A program made the translations under genes and the position numbers. Below are positions 26,865-38,480 of a DNA stretch of 64,000 nucleotides, piece after piece (the stretch's first letter is position 1; each line of letters opens with the position of its first letter). This DNA is from Chionis minor. Lineage: Eukaryota > Chordata > Aves > Charadriiformes > Chionididae. The DNA lies in NCBI GenBank assembly GCA_013398295.1, contig VZSF01002049.1:9726-73725 (forward strand), written 5' to 3'. The notes beneath the pieces were generated by a model, which worked only from the letters and a program-made list of their open reading frames with translations, was not told where the DNA came from and made no database searches.

Positions 26865-27904
26865 AGAGCTTCATGACATTTATAAAGAAGAATTTCTAGC
26901 AACTGCTAAACATATCTTAACAGCCAATTAATGATTAACAATGAGTGGCCCTTACCTAGAAACTTCCTGACAACAAAATTTCATTTACCATCTGCAACAT
27001 TCCCAAATCTATGCCTCACAATAACAGCTTCTTCGGTGAGCAGTGAAGAGTGGACAGCAAAAGCATCTCCAGACTCTCTGCAGCTGTTTTCTCTATCGGA
27101 GTCCAGGATGCCTGGAAAAAAGCAGATGAGCTTTCAGGCTTAACAGACTCTTCTAAAACAGGAGCAGCAGACTTCAAAGCTAAGTAGAAGTTGAGAACAA
27201 ATTGCATGTGAGTTTAAGTGGATATATTAGTCATTCAGAGAGAGAAAAAAGGTGCTGCTAACTGAATAATTAAGTAAAGGGAGGGAGGGTGAGGTTACAG
27301 CGAAAGCAATTATTTGTACAGGAGAGAGAAACAGCTAAATTATCTCCTAAGGAACATTGAAGGGATTGTGGGGAAAGGACCAAGATAGGGGAGATTATAA
27401 ATTTCCCTAAGTATAGTATCTCTCCTGAGTTCGTGATTTTGGTAGCCAACAGAAGCTGAAATATTCTTGTGTATCTGACAGCTTGTCTGTTCTTCAGTTG
27501 CATTAGCTGATCTAAGAAAAGATATTCCCTCCCCCTGCAAACTTTGACTCAATCCTGTCCTGAGGCTGTGATGGCTGCAAGAGTGTTATCAGTAAGAACA
27601 GCCATATCGTTCTGCCCAGCTGGAAAGCTGGTGGGTTCTTCTCGTGCCTCTCCCGAGACACTGACCGTGCAGCACAGAATTCTTCTGTATTAGCCTTAGC
27701 ACTGCGTGTTTTCTCGTTGGAGCCCACTGGACTGGTGGGCAGTCGGAGGACTCCGCAGCCCAAGTAGGATGTGCCTGCCCCATCTGACTGTGGTGTCTGG
27801 CATTAGTGTAATGCTACGGGGGTGTGCGTTCCCCAGCACTGGGCACCAAGAGACAGATCGACAGACAGGCTCTCCTGTAGCTGTGTTTAAGAGCTACTAG
27901 TCAT

Positions 27905-27962
27905 TAAAAAGCAAACAAAAAAAAACCCAGCAAAAAACCCCAACCAAAAAAACCCCAACACA
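27905..27962 (+). repeat. A-run/C-run low-complexity tract
   Basis: Runs of A alternate with short runs of C (aaaaaaccccaaccaaaaaa type). The complementary strand is T/G-rich with several G-runs. Similar tracts recur at 29190, 49303, 58771 and 63850. Confidence 0.8.
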
Positions 27963-29189
27963 TTGACTTTGATGCCTATTTTCCTCCTTGGGAAGAGCTT
28001 AGACTGTTTTATAAGTACTTTTCCATCTTATTCCGTAACACATATAAAATTGGAAACGTATATTTTTCAATCAGTCCTTCACAACATGTCATTAATTGTT
28101 TGAAGTAAAGTAGCATTTTCTTTTGTAGAGTGAAGAAGGCAAATGTCACTTAGCCCCAGGATGCTTGTGCTAAGTGCAAGATGTAGAACAAAAATGTGAT
28201 CTCTGCTGCCAGGAGCTCACAGCGAAGTGTTATATTTTCAAAAATTGTGTCTTGGTGGTATAGACATTATGTGAATATCATTGCATATGTGTGAGACCAG
28301 ACAGAATAAGAGATATGGCTGTCCTAGCAGTACCCATGTCTTAGCTTAAAAATAAAATTATTGTATTGATCTGTTCCCACAGGAAAAATGTACATCATTT
28401 TTGAAGTATTCCTAGCGAATACTCTGTAAATCTCATTCTTTTGTTCTTTCTGTCTGCCCTTAGGCAGACAAAGAAATCAATGGTTTTCATCATTCTGATG
28501 TTGTATAATTTCATAATTGATGATGTATGATTTATTCAAATACACATGTAACTTTTGTTTATCAACTTCAATGCAAACAAAACTAATCACTTCTGTCACT
28601 TTTAGCTTCAGTGTAAACTGGTCGAGCCATACATAGAAAAGCCATTTAGAAATGCTGCAGATGTTCTTAGTCTGTTGAATTCTATGGTAGATGTACCAAG
28701 TTATAAATTAACTGTCCTGTGTCGTACAGGCCTGTTGCACCAATCCCCCTTGACCAAAAATCGCTGTACATACTGAGTGTTCAGTTCGCTAAAGAGTTTT
28801 GCCCAAGTGAAGGTAACGTGTTCTTGTTGAGTAAAACTTTTTATGAGTCTATGGCAACATGCTAAATAGCCTTGCATTTCAATGTTGTTTACTACTCTGC
28901 AGCGTACCACATGATTTATAACAAATATTTTTAATGTAATTAGTCTTACCTAACACTTGTTTGCATGTTCTCAGCAATATCTAGCTAGTATGTAATTAAT
29001 TCTTGGTGTGTAACTAATTCTCACAACCTCCATAGGAGTTATTTGGAGGCAACTGAGCTAAAAAGTAGGTAGGACTCACACGAGAAGGTGTCACCAAAAG
29101 AACCTTGAGCTGATCATCAGCAGATCTCTGGGATATTGGTGTGCATGTGCTACATGTGGGGTTTGGTCTGCAAAACGGGAAGGAAGCCT

Positions 29190-29230
29190 TTTTGTGGTTT
29201 TGTTTGGGTTTTGGTTGGTTGGGTTTCTTT
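29190..29230 (-). repeat. T/G-rich low-complexity tract
   Basis: ggttttgtttgggttttggt followed by tggttgggttt is the inverse-orientation equivalent of the A/C tracts elsewhere in the window. It has several short G-runs on the plus strand. Confidence 0.75.
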
Positions 29231-30118
29231 AGGATACAATTTCTCATTGGGTGAGTTCAGGGTATTTTTGCATCTCAGAATAGCTAAGGCACCTGAACTC
29301 AAAATATTTTAAAATTGGTCTCTACATGACTCTCTCAACTGATGTATTTGGTCCCATGGAACAACCTCAGTATGAGTTATATGATACTGTAGCCAACAAG
29401 TTTGGGTTTGGGGGTTTGTCCACACTGCCTCTGGAATGTGGAGGACTCTACAGTCTAGTAAAATCATTCTGGACCATTATTTTATTTGTCTCTTATTTAG
29501 TTGGAAAGCTGAAAGGTCTCATTTTGATTTGTAAGTGGAACAACAGCAAAATCTGATGTGCCTGCTCTACGCTTTCTCAGAACCTCCTGTGTAGAACCTG
29601 TTTTCCTTCCACCAGTAGAAATATCTTGCTATATATCACGTACACAGGCTTCAAACTTTGGTGAATATAATTGAAAAAGCAACTTCTACCTAATAATCAG
29701 AACATCTGTTACTGGTTTACTGTGGTGTATTTACTGTAAACATCTATTTTAGACACAGATAAGCAACTATATTTGATAAGATAATCACAGTTTTAAAGTA
29801 TTTTTAATACGGTATTTTACTTAGTCCATTAATTGCTCGTAGTTCTTGTCCAATTTTTTATTTTGTTCGCACCCAGAGTTGGTTTAGGTAAGTGCTTAGA
29901 TGACTGTTTAACACTGCCAGAGGCGAGGCAACTTATATTCCTCAAATAAGAAATCAGGTTGATGTTATTCATTTATATATAACATTATTGGTGAGAAAAA
30001 AAAAGTCATTCATACGTCTGCGTCCTACTTTTATTTTATTTGCCATGTTCCTTTTTTTGCTTCTACTGCCACTGAATTCTGCTCCTGGGGATAGTTATGG
30101 TAAATAATACAGGATTAC

Positions 30119-30500
30119 ATGAGAGGGCCCCCTCTAGCATCCCAAAACTGTGTGAAGTCCAGTGAGCAGAAGATGTTTAGGATGTGCCAGAACTGGTCAG
30201 CACGGGGTTTAGTTAACTGCACAGCCCTGGACTTGCGCAACAACTGTGCTGTGACCCAACTGCCTCAGGAGCTCCACCGCATGCCAGAGGCACGGAGCCG
30301 GGCGTCAAGTAGCTCCTTGGGAGCCTCCCTTCTCACGGCTGCACCCACAAACTCTGGGCACAGGGGAGGGCAGGGGACGGGGAGGGCAGGAGGAGAAACG
30401 TGAGTGCCTTTATCTGTCAGCCCTCGCTCTCTCCCCAGCTTCCTGCCTGGCTTTGCCCATCACAGCACATTTGCAGTTCTACCCAGTGCTTCAGTTCCTG
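30119..30500. other. GC-rich patch with splice-like signals
   Basis: GC-rich stretch in AT-rich DNA. A 94-codon plus-strand frame (30119-30403) overlaps a donor-like gtgagt at 30400-30405, and an acceptor-like pyrimidine tract ending in ag lies at 30421-30438. The peptide has no recognised domain, and a real intron of about 40 bases would be too short for a bird. It may be a non-coding exon edge or chance. Confidence 0.25.
30363..30386 (+). repeat. G-quadruplex motif in GC-rich patch
   Basis: Five runs of three or four G (30363-30366, 30368-30370, 30373-30376, 30379-30382, 30384-30386) are separated by one- or two-base loops, meeting the standard G-quadruplex pattern. It lies in a GC-rich island (about 30120-30500) within AT-rich DNA. 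Confidence 0.85.
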
Positions 30501-31177
30501 TCGCAGCATCAGTTTTTTGAAATGCGATAGTATTTCAGGGCATTGAATGAACTGCAATAAAAAAGTGTTGCCTTGTATAATGCAGTTTCTGACTAGCAAC
30601 GGTTTCCTCCAGGCTTAAAATTTAACTAAGCACATGGTAAAATTAAATCCCTTTATGAGAGAAAATAACATTACATCTAATGCAGACATTGTATGATTTT
30701 TTCCACAAACAGAATAGAAATATTTCATTACTGTGGCTAGAGAAAACAGCATATTTGCTCCATTTGTTTTCAAATCCTTGGCAAAATGGAAACAAAACCA
30801 GAAGATAAAACTGGGAATGAATGGGTGCTGTATGCTCCCCTTAATCAGCTTCAAATCAATTACACGATGTCTCTATGTAGCAAGCACTGCTGCTGTAGAA
30901 ATGAATGGGAGTCACGTTTGTGTTGGTGGTACCAAGGCCCCAGTAAGAATGGTAGATGAAAACCCATTTTGTAACTTGACTGTAATACCCACGTGATAAT
31001 ACTCTGACCATTTAGATGTAATAATAGTTTTAGTTCTAAAGACGTTTCAGATTAGGGGCAAAATTTGTAGGCAGCGGAATCCTATCAAATACTTCTACAG
31101 GTCTTTGCGTCTGTGCTTGGCTATACAGCACCTGCAGCGGTGGAACAGTAGATGTACTAATAAGTATTACATGCAAC

Positions 31178-31191
31178 TTTTTTTTTTTTTT
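31178..31191 (+). repeat. Poly(T) run
   Basis: Fourteen consecutive T residues. No flanking duplication or retrocopy was identified. Confidence 0.85.
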
Positions 31192-31759
31192 GTCTTTCAT
31201 ACATGTTTGTAGCAAAGGTGGTCTGCAGGGCTGAATATTGAGTAATCAAATATGTGATCATGGGGCATGTGTTGACTGCAGTAGTTTCACTTGTTCGTAG
31301 ATTGACAGGAAACTTTCTTTGTGCTGTGCAGCTATTAATTTTCTAACACTCTGGGGAGGGCTTCACCTTGAACCAGCCTCTAAGTTTTGGTAAACAAATA
31401 GAGCTGCCTGACTCCTGTAATATGATGCTGAAGTTAAGATAGAAGCTGCTTATTTTCATAGTCTTTGTTTAAATTCAGTGTGGTTTTTTGAATTTTGCGT
31501 CTTTTTAGTTATAAAGTTACAAAGTAAGTCATTTTATAGTAATAGATTTTTCTTTATTTTCAGTTTCAAGATATAGAAGGGTATACTAAGGAACATTTAA
31601 AGCCCTTGAACGAAACTTATGAGTTTCCTGTTTGAAAATGTTACGACATTGTAGAACATTTGAGATTTTTCTTTTTAATACCACAGGCTAAAATTAATAT
31701 TTGTATGGCCTTTCATTTTTGCTGTACCAAAAATATTGCTTGTTATATATGCTGTATGT

Positions 31760-31773
31760 TGTGTGTGTGTGTG
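31760..31773 (+). repeat. (TG)7 microsatellite
   Basis: Seven TG units, followed by less regular TG/TA sequence to about 31790. Confidence 0.85.
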
Positions 31774-32112
31774 GTTTGCGTATGTGTATGTTTTATATAA
31801 ATGTGCTATATATCGCATAGTTAACAGCAGATCTAAAGAGATTTGGAAAGATATTTGAAAGGAATAAAATCATATCCTTGACATTTTTTTTTTGGAGAAG
31901 GCAGAGGTGGGCTGAGTGGGCTATCACTGGGTAGAAGGTTAGGAGAGAGAATAAACTAATAATTTGGTATTGTGGTAATAAAGTTGTTGTATGGGTGGCT
32001 CAGGGTAAGGGAGAGGTAGCGAATGGAGCAGTAGGCGACACGATTGAGGTGTGAACCATGAGCACTGTTGTTGGCAGCGTGGGTGGCTCTTAGTCTCCCT
32101 GTTTGTACGGCC

Positions 32113-32172
32113 AGGGAAGGAGCCTGCCCGTGTTCCCAGGCCCAGGAATGAGCCTGTCCATGTTCCGAGGCC
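32113..32172 (+). repeat. 30-bp tandem duplication
   Basis: Two adjacent 30-base copies share gagcctg, tgttcc and aggcc in register with about five differences. A decayed third copy may start at 32173. Because 30 is divisible by three the repeat keeps frame, which explains the repetitive peptides in overlapping frames on both strands; these are not considered genes. Confidence 0.8.
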
Positions 32173-32454
32173 TGGAAAAATGCTCCCACATCCTTTCTTC
32201 ACTCTGCACAACCCTGCCGCGTGCTTCAGCTTCTTCCAGGGCCACCTCACCGCTGGGCTTGTCATGCTGTGTGATGCAGGAGAGACCTGTCCATTCCTAA
32301 GTACTGCCCCTATACTATTAAGTCAGTTCAAGTTTTGTCATTAGATTAAGTGGAGGAAGAATCACGGCTGTTCAGAAGGTTAGGCTGAGGGAACCCTGAA
32401 GGCTGTTCAGGGTTAACGCACAGGCGCTGAAACCAGAGCTCTTGAGTTACCCAT

Positions 32455-32610
32455 AGGACGTTGAGTCTGGGCTTTAGAAGATTTGGTTTCAGCACGTGTA
32501 TCTACGTGTGTCGCCTTAGGCAATTTATTTCAGTACTCAACATCCTGTCTCCCACTTTTGTCAAATAGAAATAACGTGTCTTTTCAGGTTTGCGTCTCAT
32601 CCTTTGCTTT
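32455..32610 (+). mobile_element. Probable MIR-like (CORE-SINE) remnant
   Basis: The order of motifs resembles an ancient tRNA-derived SINE of the MIR group read on the plus strand. A degraded tRNA-like part (gagtctgggctttagaagat, from about 32462) is followed by gtgtgtcgccttaggcaatt (32507-32526), which matches the conserved core motif usually read as a run like tgtgaccttgggcaagtta. Then come ctcaacatcctgtctcccac and tttgtcaaatagaaataacg (to about 32577), which parallel the usual cctcagtttcc and ctgtaaaatggggataata segments in the correct order and spacing. MIR-type SINEs are old enough to occur as rare relics in birds. No gene function is implied. The exact subfamily (MIR versus an amniote SINE) and the ends are uncertain. 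Confidence 0.6.
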
Positions 32611-32900
32611 GTTATAATAGTCTTGTGGACTTTCTCATCCTATGTTAAAGAATAATCTCCGCAGCATAATATGAATGTTATCTTTGTGTTCAGACCTTGA
32701 TAATTGTTGTGGGACTTTGGTAATACTTTCTGTCTCTGCAATTTTGGTATTTGCATATGACTCCTGTAACTTAACCTCCCTTATAAAAGTTACTAAATAA
32801 ATTTTCTAACAGGATTAACTCTATAAGACAAATATGTGGTGGATTTGTAGAAGTCCAAACTAATTAAATGTTGTGACTCTGAATTTGTAACATTGGCAAC

Positions 32901-32912
32901 TTTTTTTTTTTT
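32901..32912 (+). repeat. Poly(T) run
   Basis: Twelve consecutive T residues in AT-rich unique DNA. Confidence 0.8.
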
Positions 32913-33314
32913 GCCTATTCCATTTTATTTTTCTTCTGTTGACTAGGACAGTAGACATTTGTTCTTTAGTACTGTTTTCCAAAGTTAAAATTTAATGGTT
33001 TCTAATGCTGCATTAAGATTGTTTAATAACACCGCCATACATACTTCCCCTTGGAAAACAGCTCAATCATAATTTTGCTTGCTAGCATTTTTGGGGAATA
33101 TAGCAAGTATTTAACTGTTTTAATCAAGTGCTGCATTTATCGGATCTGTAATACAAGCTCTATTGTTTTACGAATGTATTATACCATGAATTTACTATAA
33201 ATATTGTAAATATAAGTATAAATTTTAAATAGTCCCATATAGAAATATAAATACAGTAGATCTATAAAAGTTCACTGTATCATTTTTTTTTAGCACATAG
33301 GATGTGACTCCCAT

Positions 33315-33790
33315 TGGGAGGGCTGTGTCCTGTTTTGGGTTACCCGGTGCAAGGAGGACTTTGATATAACTGAGTGAGTCCAGCTGACGGTAACCAAGAT
33401 ATTCAGGGATGTGAAAGATGTGATGCTCAGGGAGAACCTTGTTCAGCCTTAAGAACATAAGTTAAGGGAAGATATATTGCTGTCTTCAACTGCCTAACAG
33501 GACAGCGTAGAGAAGACAGAGCCAGGCTCTTCCCAGAAGTCCTCAATGGTAGGAAAAAAGGCAATGGACATGAGAAATTCTGATTAGATTTCAGAAAAAA
33601 TATTTTCAGTATGAAGGTGACGATGTACCAGAAGAGGTTTCCCAGAGGGGTGGTGGTATTTTTGTCATTCAAGCATTTCAATACTTACCGGGATGCATCT
33701 CTGAGCAACCTGGTCTAAGTGGCCCTGCTTGGAGCATGAGGTTGGACTAAATGACCTCTTGAGGCCCTTCCAGTCTCTGTGATACATATA
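33315..33790 (+). mobile_element. Old, degenerate CR1 LINE 3' fragment
   Basis: This plus-strand sequence follows the end of CR1 ORF2 and its 3' UTR but is heavily mutated. Recognisable stretches are the region for a cysteine-tryptophan-rich segment (ctgtgtcctgttttgggtta, near 33325), gagtgagtccag (near 33375), ctgtcttcaactgcctaa (near 33480), agccaggctcttccca (near 33520), ggcaatggacatgag (near 33560), and the tail with gagcaacctggtctaa, tggccctgctt and gaggttggactaaatgacct (33700-33760). The part encoding the [23 protein letters not shown] stretch is mostly deleted around 33420-33465. Stops and indels break the frame, so it is much older than the copy at 47-49 kb. The 3' end reads tctctgtgatacatat, a decayed version of the CR1 8-bp terminal repeat. 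It is non-coding now. Confidence 0.85.
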
Positions 33791-35838
33791 TAAAATAGCA
33801 AATATAAAACGAAATTACTTGAATTCAGTGATGTAATAAAACAATTTTACAAAACTTGATTGAAACCACAATAAAAGGAATAAAACTAACAGGGAAGGTG
33901 CTTATTATATACATTGCTTTAACTAGATCATAGAATCAGAGTTAATTATAAATCAAAGGAGATTTTATCTATGGACACCAGCATTTACTGCCAAGAGTAG
34001 CAGAAACATCTGGAATTCTCCCTGGGACTCCAAACATTGTGTCTTACCCATTGTGTGCAGAACAACTGGTTAATAAAGAATTATGTATATCTGGGCACTT
34101 AAAACCTGTATTAAAGCATACGGTTTTGAAAACCTCTGTCAAAGATTGCTGTTCATTTTTTAAATGAGTTTCCTGGCACTCTCATCTTTCTTCTACAGAA
34201 AGCTGTTTCTTGAATGTAAAATGCTGTCTTTGATACAATGTGATGGTGTAGGACTGTCAACTGAAAAATATCAGAGCGCTCTCTACATTCTTCAGAATTT
34301 CATAGCCATTATACGTTCAAAATATTCTTTTATCAACTACCCATGTAATGGTATTAGTTATCTGTACAGTGACAGATGGATGTGCAAATCTGTATTGTAA
34401 GTATCCTTGTGAAATTTCATTTTGAGAAAAGTATTTGTAGAATACTCAACATAGAAATAAGGTAATTTAAAAAAGATAAATGCACAAAACCAGCAATCTT
34501 TGATATGAGTGAAACTGTATCCTAAATGTTCTTTACAATAACCCAATTTTAACTTTTCCAATATTTTTGCATTTTGTTTGAAATATAATGTATAAACTGG
34601 GAACTAAACAGATTTTATAGCCCAGTTCCATTATTTAAATCACTCTTGGGCTCTGACGTTGAAAGCTACAGTTCTGTCTCGAATCAAATTGTAAGGATGA
34701 GTTATAATTCCCTAATGGAAACACTGACTAATCTCTGAGTACATAGATGCTAATGGTGCCATGTAATGCATTAGCGAACATGTTACTGATAAAGAGGAAT
34801 GAAATATTATTGGGCAATCTCAAAGATCAGCACAGAAAAGATCTCAATTAGGAAGTGTCATAGAAGGAACTAATCGGGTTTTTCTATGGCAAAAGGCTGA
34901 GCCATGTGCAAGCCTGTTGTACCAGAAAAGAGAGAGAGGACTGTGAGCATTTTACATTTGAAGAAACAGCCAAGCAAGATCTCTGCGTGAAAGTTCAGAA
35001 ATCCGTACAAAGCCAATGGCATAGGAGGAATCCTCAGCCTCTGTTACTTCCACTGTTTTGTTGGCTGAGGGCATCATTTATCTCGCACCTCTGAAGCTCA
35101 GCCAGTCACCAGCCAAGGATTAGGTGGGCTTGCTGGTCTCCCTGAGGACTGGGGCAGGCTGAAGAGCATTTGAGGCTGCAACCGCAGATTCCCAACGTTC
35201 TGCAGGGACGTTCATAGAAGACAAATCCATCCTCACCTCTGTTCTCCCACTGCCAGGGAGAATCAGGCTGTCCCACCGTGCGCTTCCCAAAGGCTGACCT
35301 CCTTAACTGTATAATCTTGCAAGCAAAAATGCAAATTTCATTGTGCCTCTCTCTGAAAAATGCAATTATAATGACAGCTCTCATACTACCTACACATACA
35401 AATGGCATAAACGTGGTTGCTGATGCACAACAAACAGATGACAGAGCTGGAAAAAAGTGCTTCCTCACATAATGTTTCTCTTCATGGGATGTGTAATGCT
35501 ATGGGCAAAGCACGGTGGCTTGCCGTGGATTTAGACTGATCATGTTTATCATTCCACTTACAATGCAACTTTTAAACAACTTTTGGGGTTTTTTTTTAAG
35601 ATTTCAAAATGCAAACATATTTTATACCTAGATGAGTGGCTTTTGGGAAATAATCTGCTTAGAAGTGAAAAGTTACTACATTAAAAATTGTATGTTCATA
35701 TATCAGGTTGGTTGTTTATGATTTCTGATCTAAACACAACCATTGTTAACTTTAGAATAAATAGCAATGGCCAATATTTATTGCAGTTTAGAAGAAATTG
35801 TGCCTGGAAAGAAATACAAACTATATTTGCTTAAAAAG

Positions 35839-35851
35839 AAAAAAAAAAAAA
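35839..35851 (+). repeat. Poly(A) run
   Basis: About thirteen consecutive A residues preceded by aaaaag. No polyadenylation signal or retrocopy was recognised upstream. Confidence 0.75.
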
Positions 35852-37589
35852 GAAGTTTACAGGATATTTATATGAAATGAAAGAAATTTAAAAGTACATT
35901 TAACAGCAGAGTTAGATTTCCACCCCAGCTGAGTTCAGAGCTATACCTAACTTCAGGTCTCACCTGCGGACAGGCCGGGTTCCATGGCGGCTGTGCACGT
36001 AGCCTCGGAGCAGCCGGAGGCAGGGAACCTCTCCCAAGAGCAATGGTGTTTTGGAATCACAATATGCTACAGCGTTGGTAAAAGCTGTTAAGCTCAAGAT
36101 TAAATTATTTAACTAAGACGCTACATGCTGCTGGCTGATTAGTATTTGAGATGGAATTCTTTCCTGTCAGATTGACTTTTTGATACCTGGATCCTGAAAA
36201 ATAAGAATACTTCTCTCTTCTTGGCAGTGCCAGGCACTTGGTTTTAGGAAAAAAGCATTTTGCCCTAGTCTGTTCCAAATTTCTCAAACTTTTTTTTTTT
36301 TCCCAGCTTGTTGTCAAGGAAGAGTTTTGCAAATAATGGAGTAAATGTACGCTTTGAGAGCTAACTGCTGCAGATTCTGTTCAAAATTGCTGTTCTACAA
36401 GTAGAACCGACCCAGAAGTGACTTGGTGAAGTTAATGCCAAGCAGATTCACTGTTCTGTTACAATTATGTGTATGTTATGTTGCTGCTGACATTTACCAG
36501 AAGTTTTTGTGTCTTTCTGTGTACAGGCTAGTTTCAGACCTAGCAAAAGAACTTCAAACTGGCTTGAAGATAAAATACTGTACCTGAAAATTTTGTTGTA
36601 GTAGGTATCTTACTGTGGTAGGCCAAAGACCAGTATTTGATGAATCCTGCAAAGAGTTCCTGTGAGAACACAGGTTTTCAGTTACTCTTCCAGCAGGGAG
36701 CTGGAGAATTAGTATGAACAGGAGAGAAGGAGGAAAGTTGTGGCCTTCTTTTTATTTTTTTAAAATCTTTGTGTGCCAGACCGTTGTATAAGTGCTTCCC
36801 TGGAAGTCTGAGTGTTGGCTGCCTTCCAGCAAATATATAATTAATATACACCTGTGTTAGATATAAATAGTGACAAATATCCTCATGTAGCTTTGATCTG
36901 CATGTTGCTACCACCCACGTGCCAGCTGTTTTACTTCCAGCTGGTGGGATGGACATCTATTAAATAAATCAACTTTGCAGCTTTATTTTTCCATATAAAA
37001 ATAATGCGCTCTGTTTGATAAGCTTGCGTGTAATCTTTCTACCATTGAACCTGTCTGTTTGCATCTTCATCTCTAAAGCATGATACAGTGGTATCGGAGA
37101 AGGAAAACGGCAGAGGGGTTTTTTGGAGAAGCTGCCCCGGGACGCAGAGTGATAGGTAAAAGCATGAGGGCATGTCGCAACCTTAAGAAAAAGGTTGGAA
37201 GACTGATGCTGTGGGCAGGAGGATTATGAGTTCCTTAGCTCCAAAGCCACCCTTAATCTTGGTGCAGCCTCCAACCTGACTTACGTTTCCCTGTCTTTCC
37301 TTGCTTACTTTCTCCTTATTCTTTTTCTGCTCTTTGTCATTTCCAGCAGTAGGAATGTAAATCTGTAGTAATATCTCAGTCTCCTTTTTAATAACACTAA
37401 TAGTTCTAGTTTTGACTTTCCTTGACTTTCCTGAGCTCTGCTCAGCTGAGAAGAAGAAAAAGACAAATCGCATTCCTCAGATGCTGAAGATATTGAAAAC
37501 AGGAAGGAAAAATAAATCAAGGACTGGCAAAAAGGAGCTGTACCTATTAATCTGCATCAGTTCTGATGAGCAGATATAAAAAGACTGTG

Positions 37590-38480
37590 AAAGTTAAAGA
37601 CAGAGAAATCTAGGCTATGCGAGTAAATCATAAATTTGAGGATTTTTTTCAGATCAGGGTTGGGAAGATTTTAAAGGTCAGTTCTAGACTTGCAAGCGAG
37701 TGCACTGATCAAGAAAGGTGTAGAGAGAAGATTGTTTGTTTTTTCAGATTAAATGTTAATAAGAGTTTAAACAGGGGAGCGTGTGCATGGTGGCAGGTAA
37801 GAGGGAGCCTTAGTGGTAATGAGGGCTGACAGCAGAAGGATCAATCTGGGCTGTTCTGAAAGAAAAAGGACAAAGATGAGCAAAGGGAGAATCGATGCAA
37901 AGTGCAAGAAGCCAGCAAAATTAGAGCGCTTTCTCATGCATGCTTCAGCAGCAGGAGAGGAGGAGCAGGAGGAGAATCAGACCTCAGGATGTGATGGTGC
38001 CATGATGTCTGTAACAGAAAGGACGGGTTGTCAGAGGTGACAGGAGAAACTGTATCATTTTTAAAAGGGAGGGAGGATTGTGAAAGATGGATGTGAAAAG
38101 TGTCTGATAGGGTGAAAAGAGAAAGCTGGTGAAGCTGAATTAAAATAGGCGATGAGTAAAAGGAACTAATTCAAAGAGTGAAAGGGATTTGGAGGTGTCC
38201 ATAGGAAGAGAGTAATGGTATGTTGAACGGATGGAAATTCGGAAGGTGCTTTAAAAAAAGACATGAAAGCGAGGTCAGAATCACTGACTTTCAGGGTCAC
38301 TATTGAAAATCAAGGATCCTAGTAAGACTGGAAGGGCTGACGTCTGCAGAGGGCAAGAGGAGCCAGAGGCCATCAGGTGGTAAGGGAAGAAGGCACCCCT
38401 ATGGAGGGAAGCCAAGAGGAGAGGATGGGCACTGAACTGGCCTAAAGCTGCCAAAACACAAAGGTCCTGCAATAGACGGG
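37590..38480 (-). mobile_element. Purine-rich block, possible antisense of an ancient LINE
   Basis: For almost 900 bases the plus strand is strongly enriched in A and G, unlike its surroundings. It includes gtgatggtgccatgatgtct followed by gtaacagaaaggacgg (near 37990), which resembles a recurring antisense LINE passage in amniote genomes of the form ggatggtggtgccatttact. Two short plus-strand open frames (37617-37829 and 37813-38040) fall inside it but encode only charged, low-complexity peptides without a domain. The long strand asymmetry fits either the antisense of a decayed L2/L3-type ORF2 or a transcribed non-coding exon. The former is slightly preferred, at low confidence. Confidence 0.3.

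Larger units (their letters stand above)
17861..32454. other. Mostly AT-rich unique DNA, no gene seen
   Basis: The longest frame here (17772-18260 minus, 162 codons) begins inside the SINE-like segment and has no domain. Others are under 120 codons and often mirrored on the opposite strand. Besides the listed purine-rich block, low-complexity tracts, GC-rich patch and tandem repeat, nothing is recognised. Confidence 0.55.

Noticed and set aside
27905..27962. Interstitial telomere repeat
   Set aside because: The tract lacks the vertebrate TTAGGG/CCCTAA unit; it is irregular A/C low complexity.
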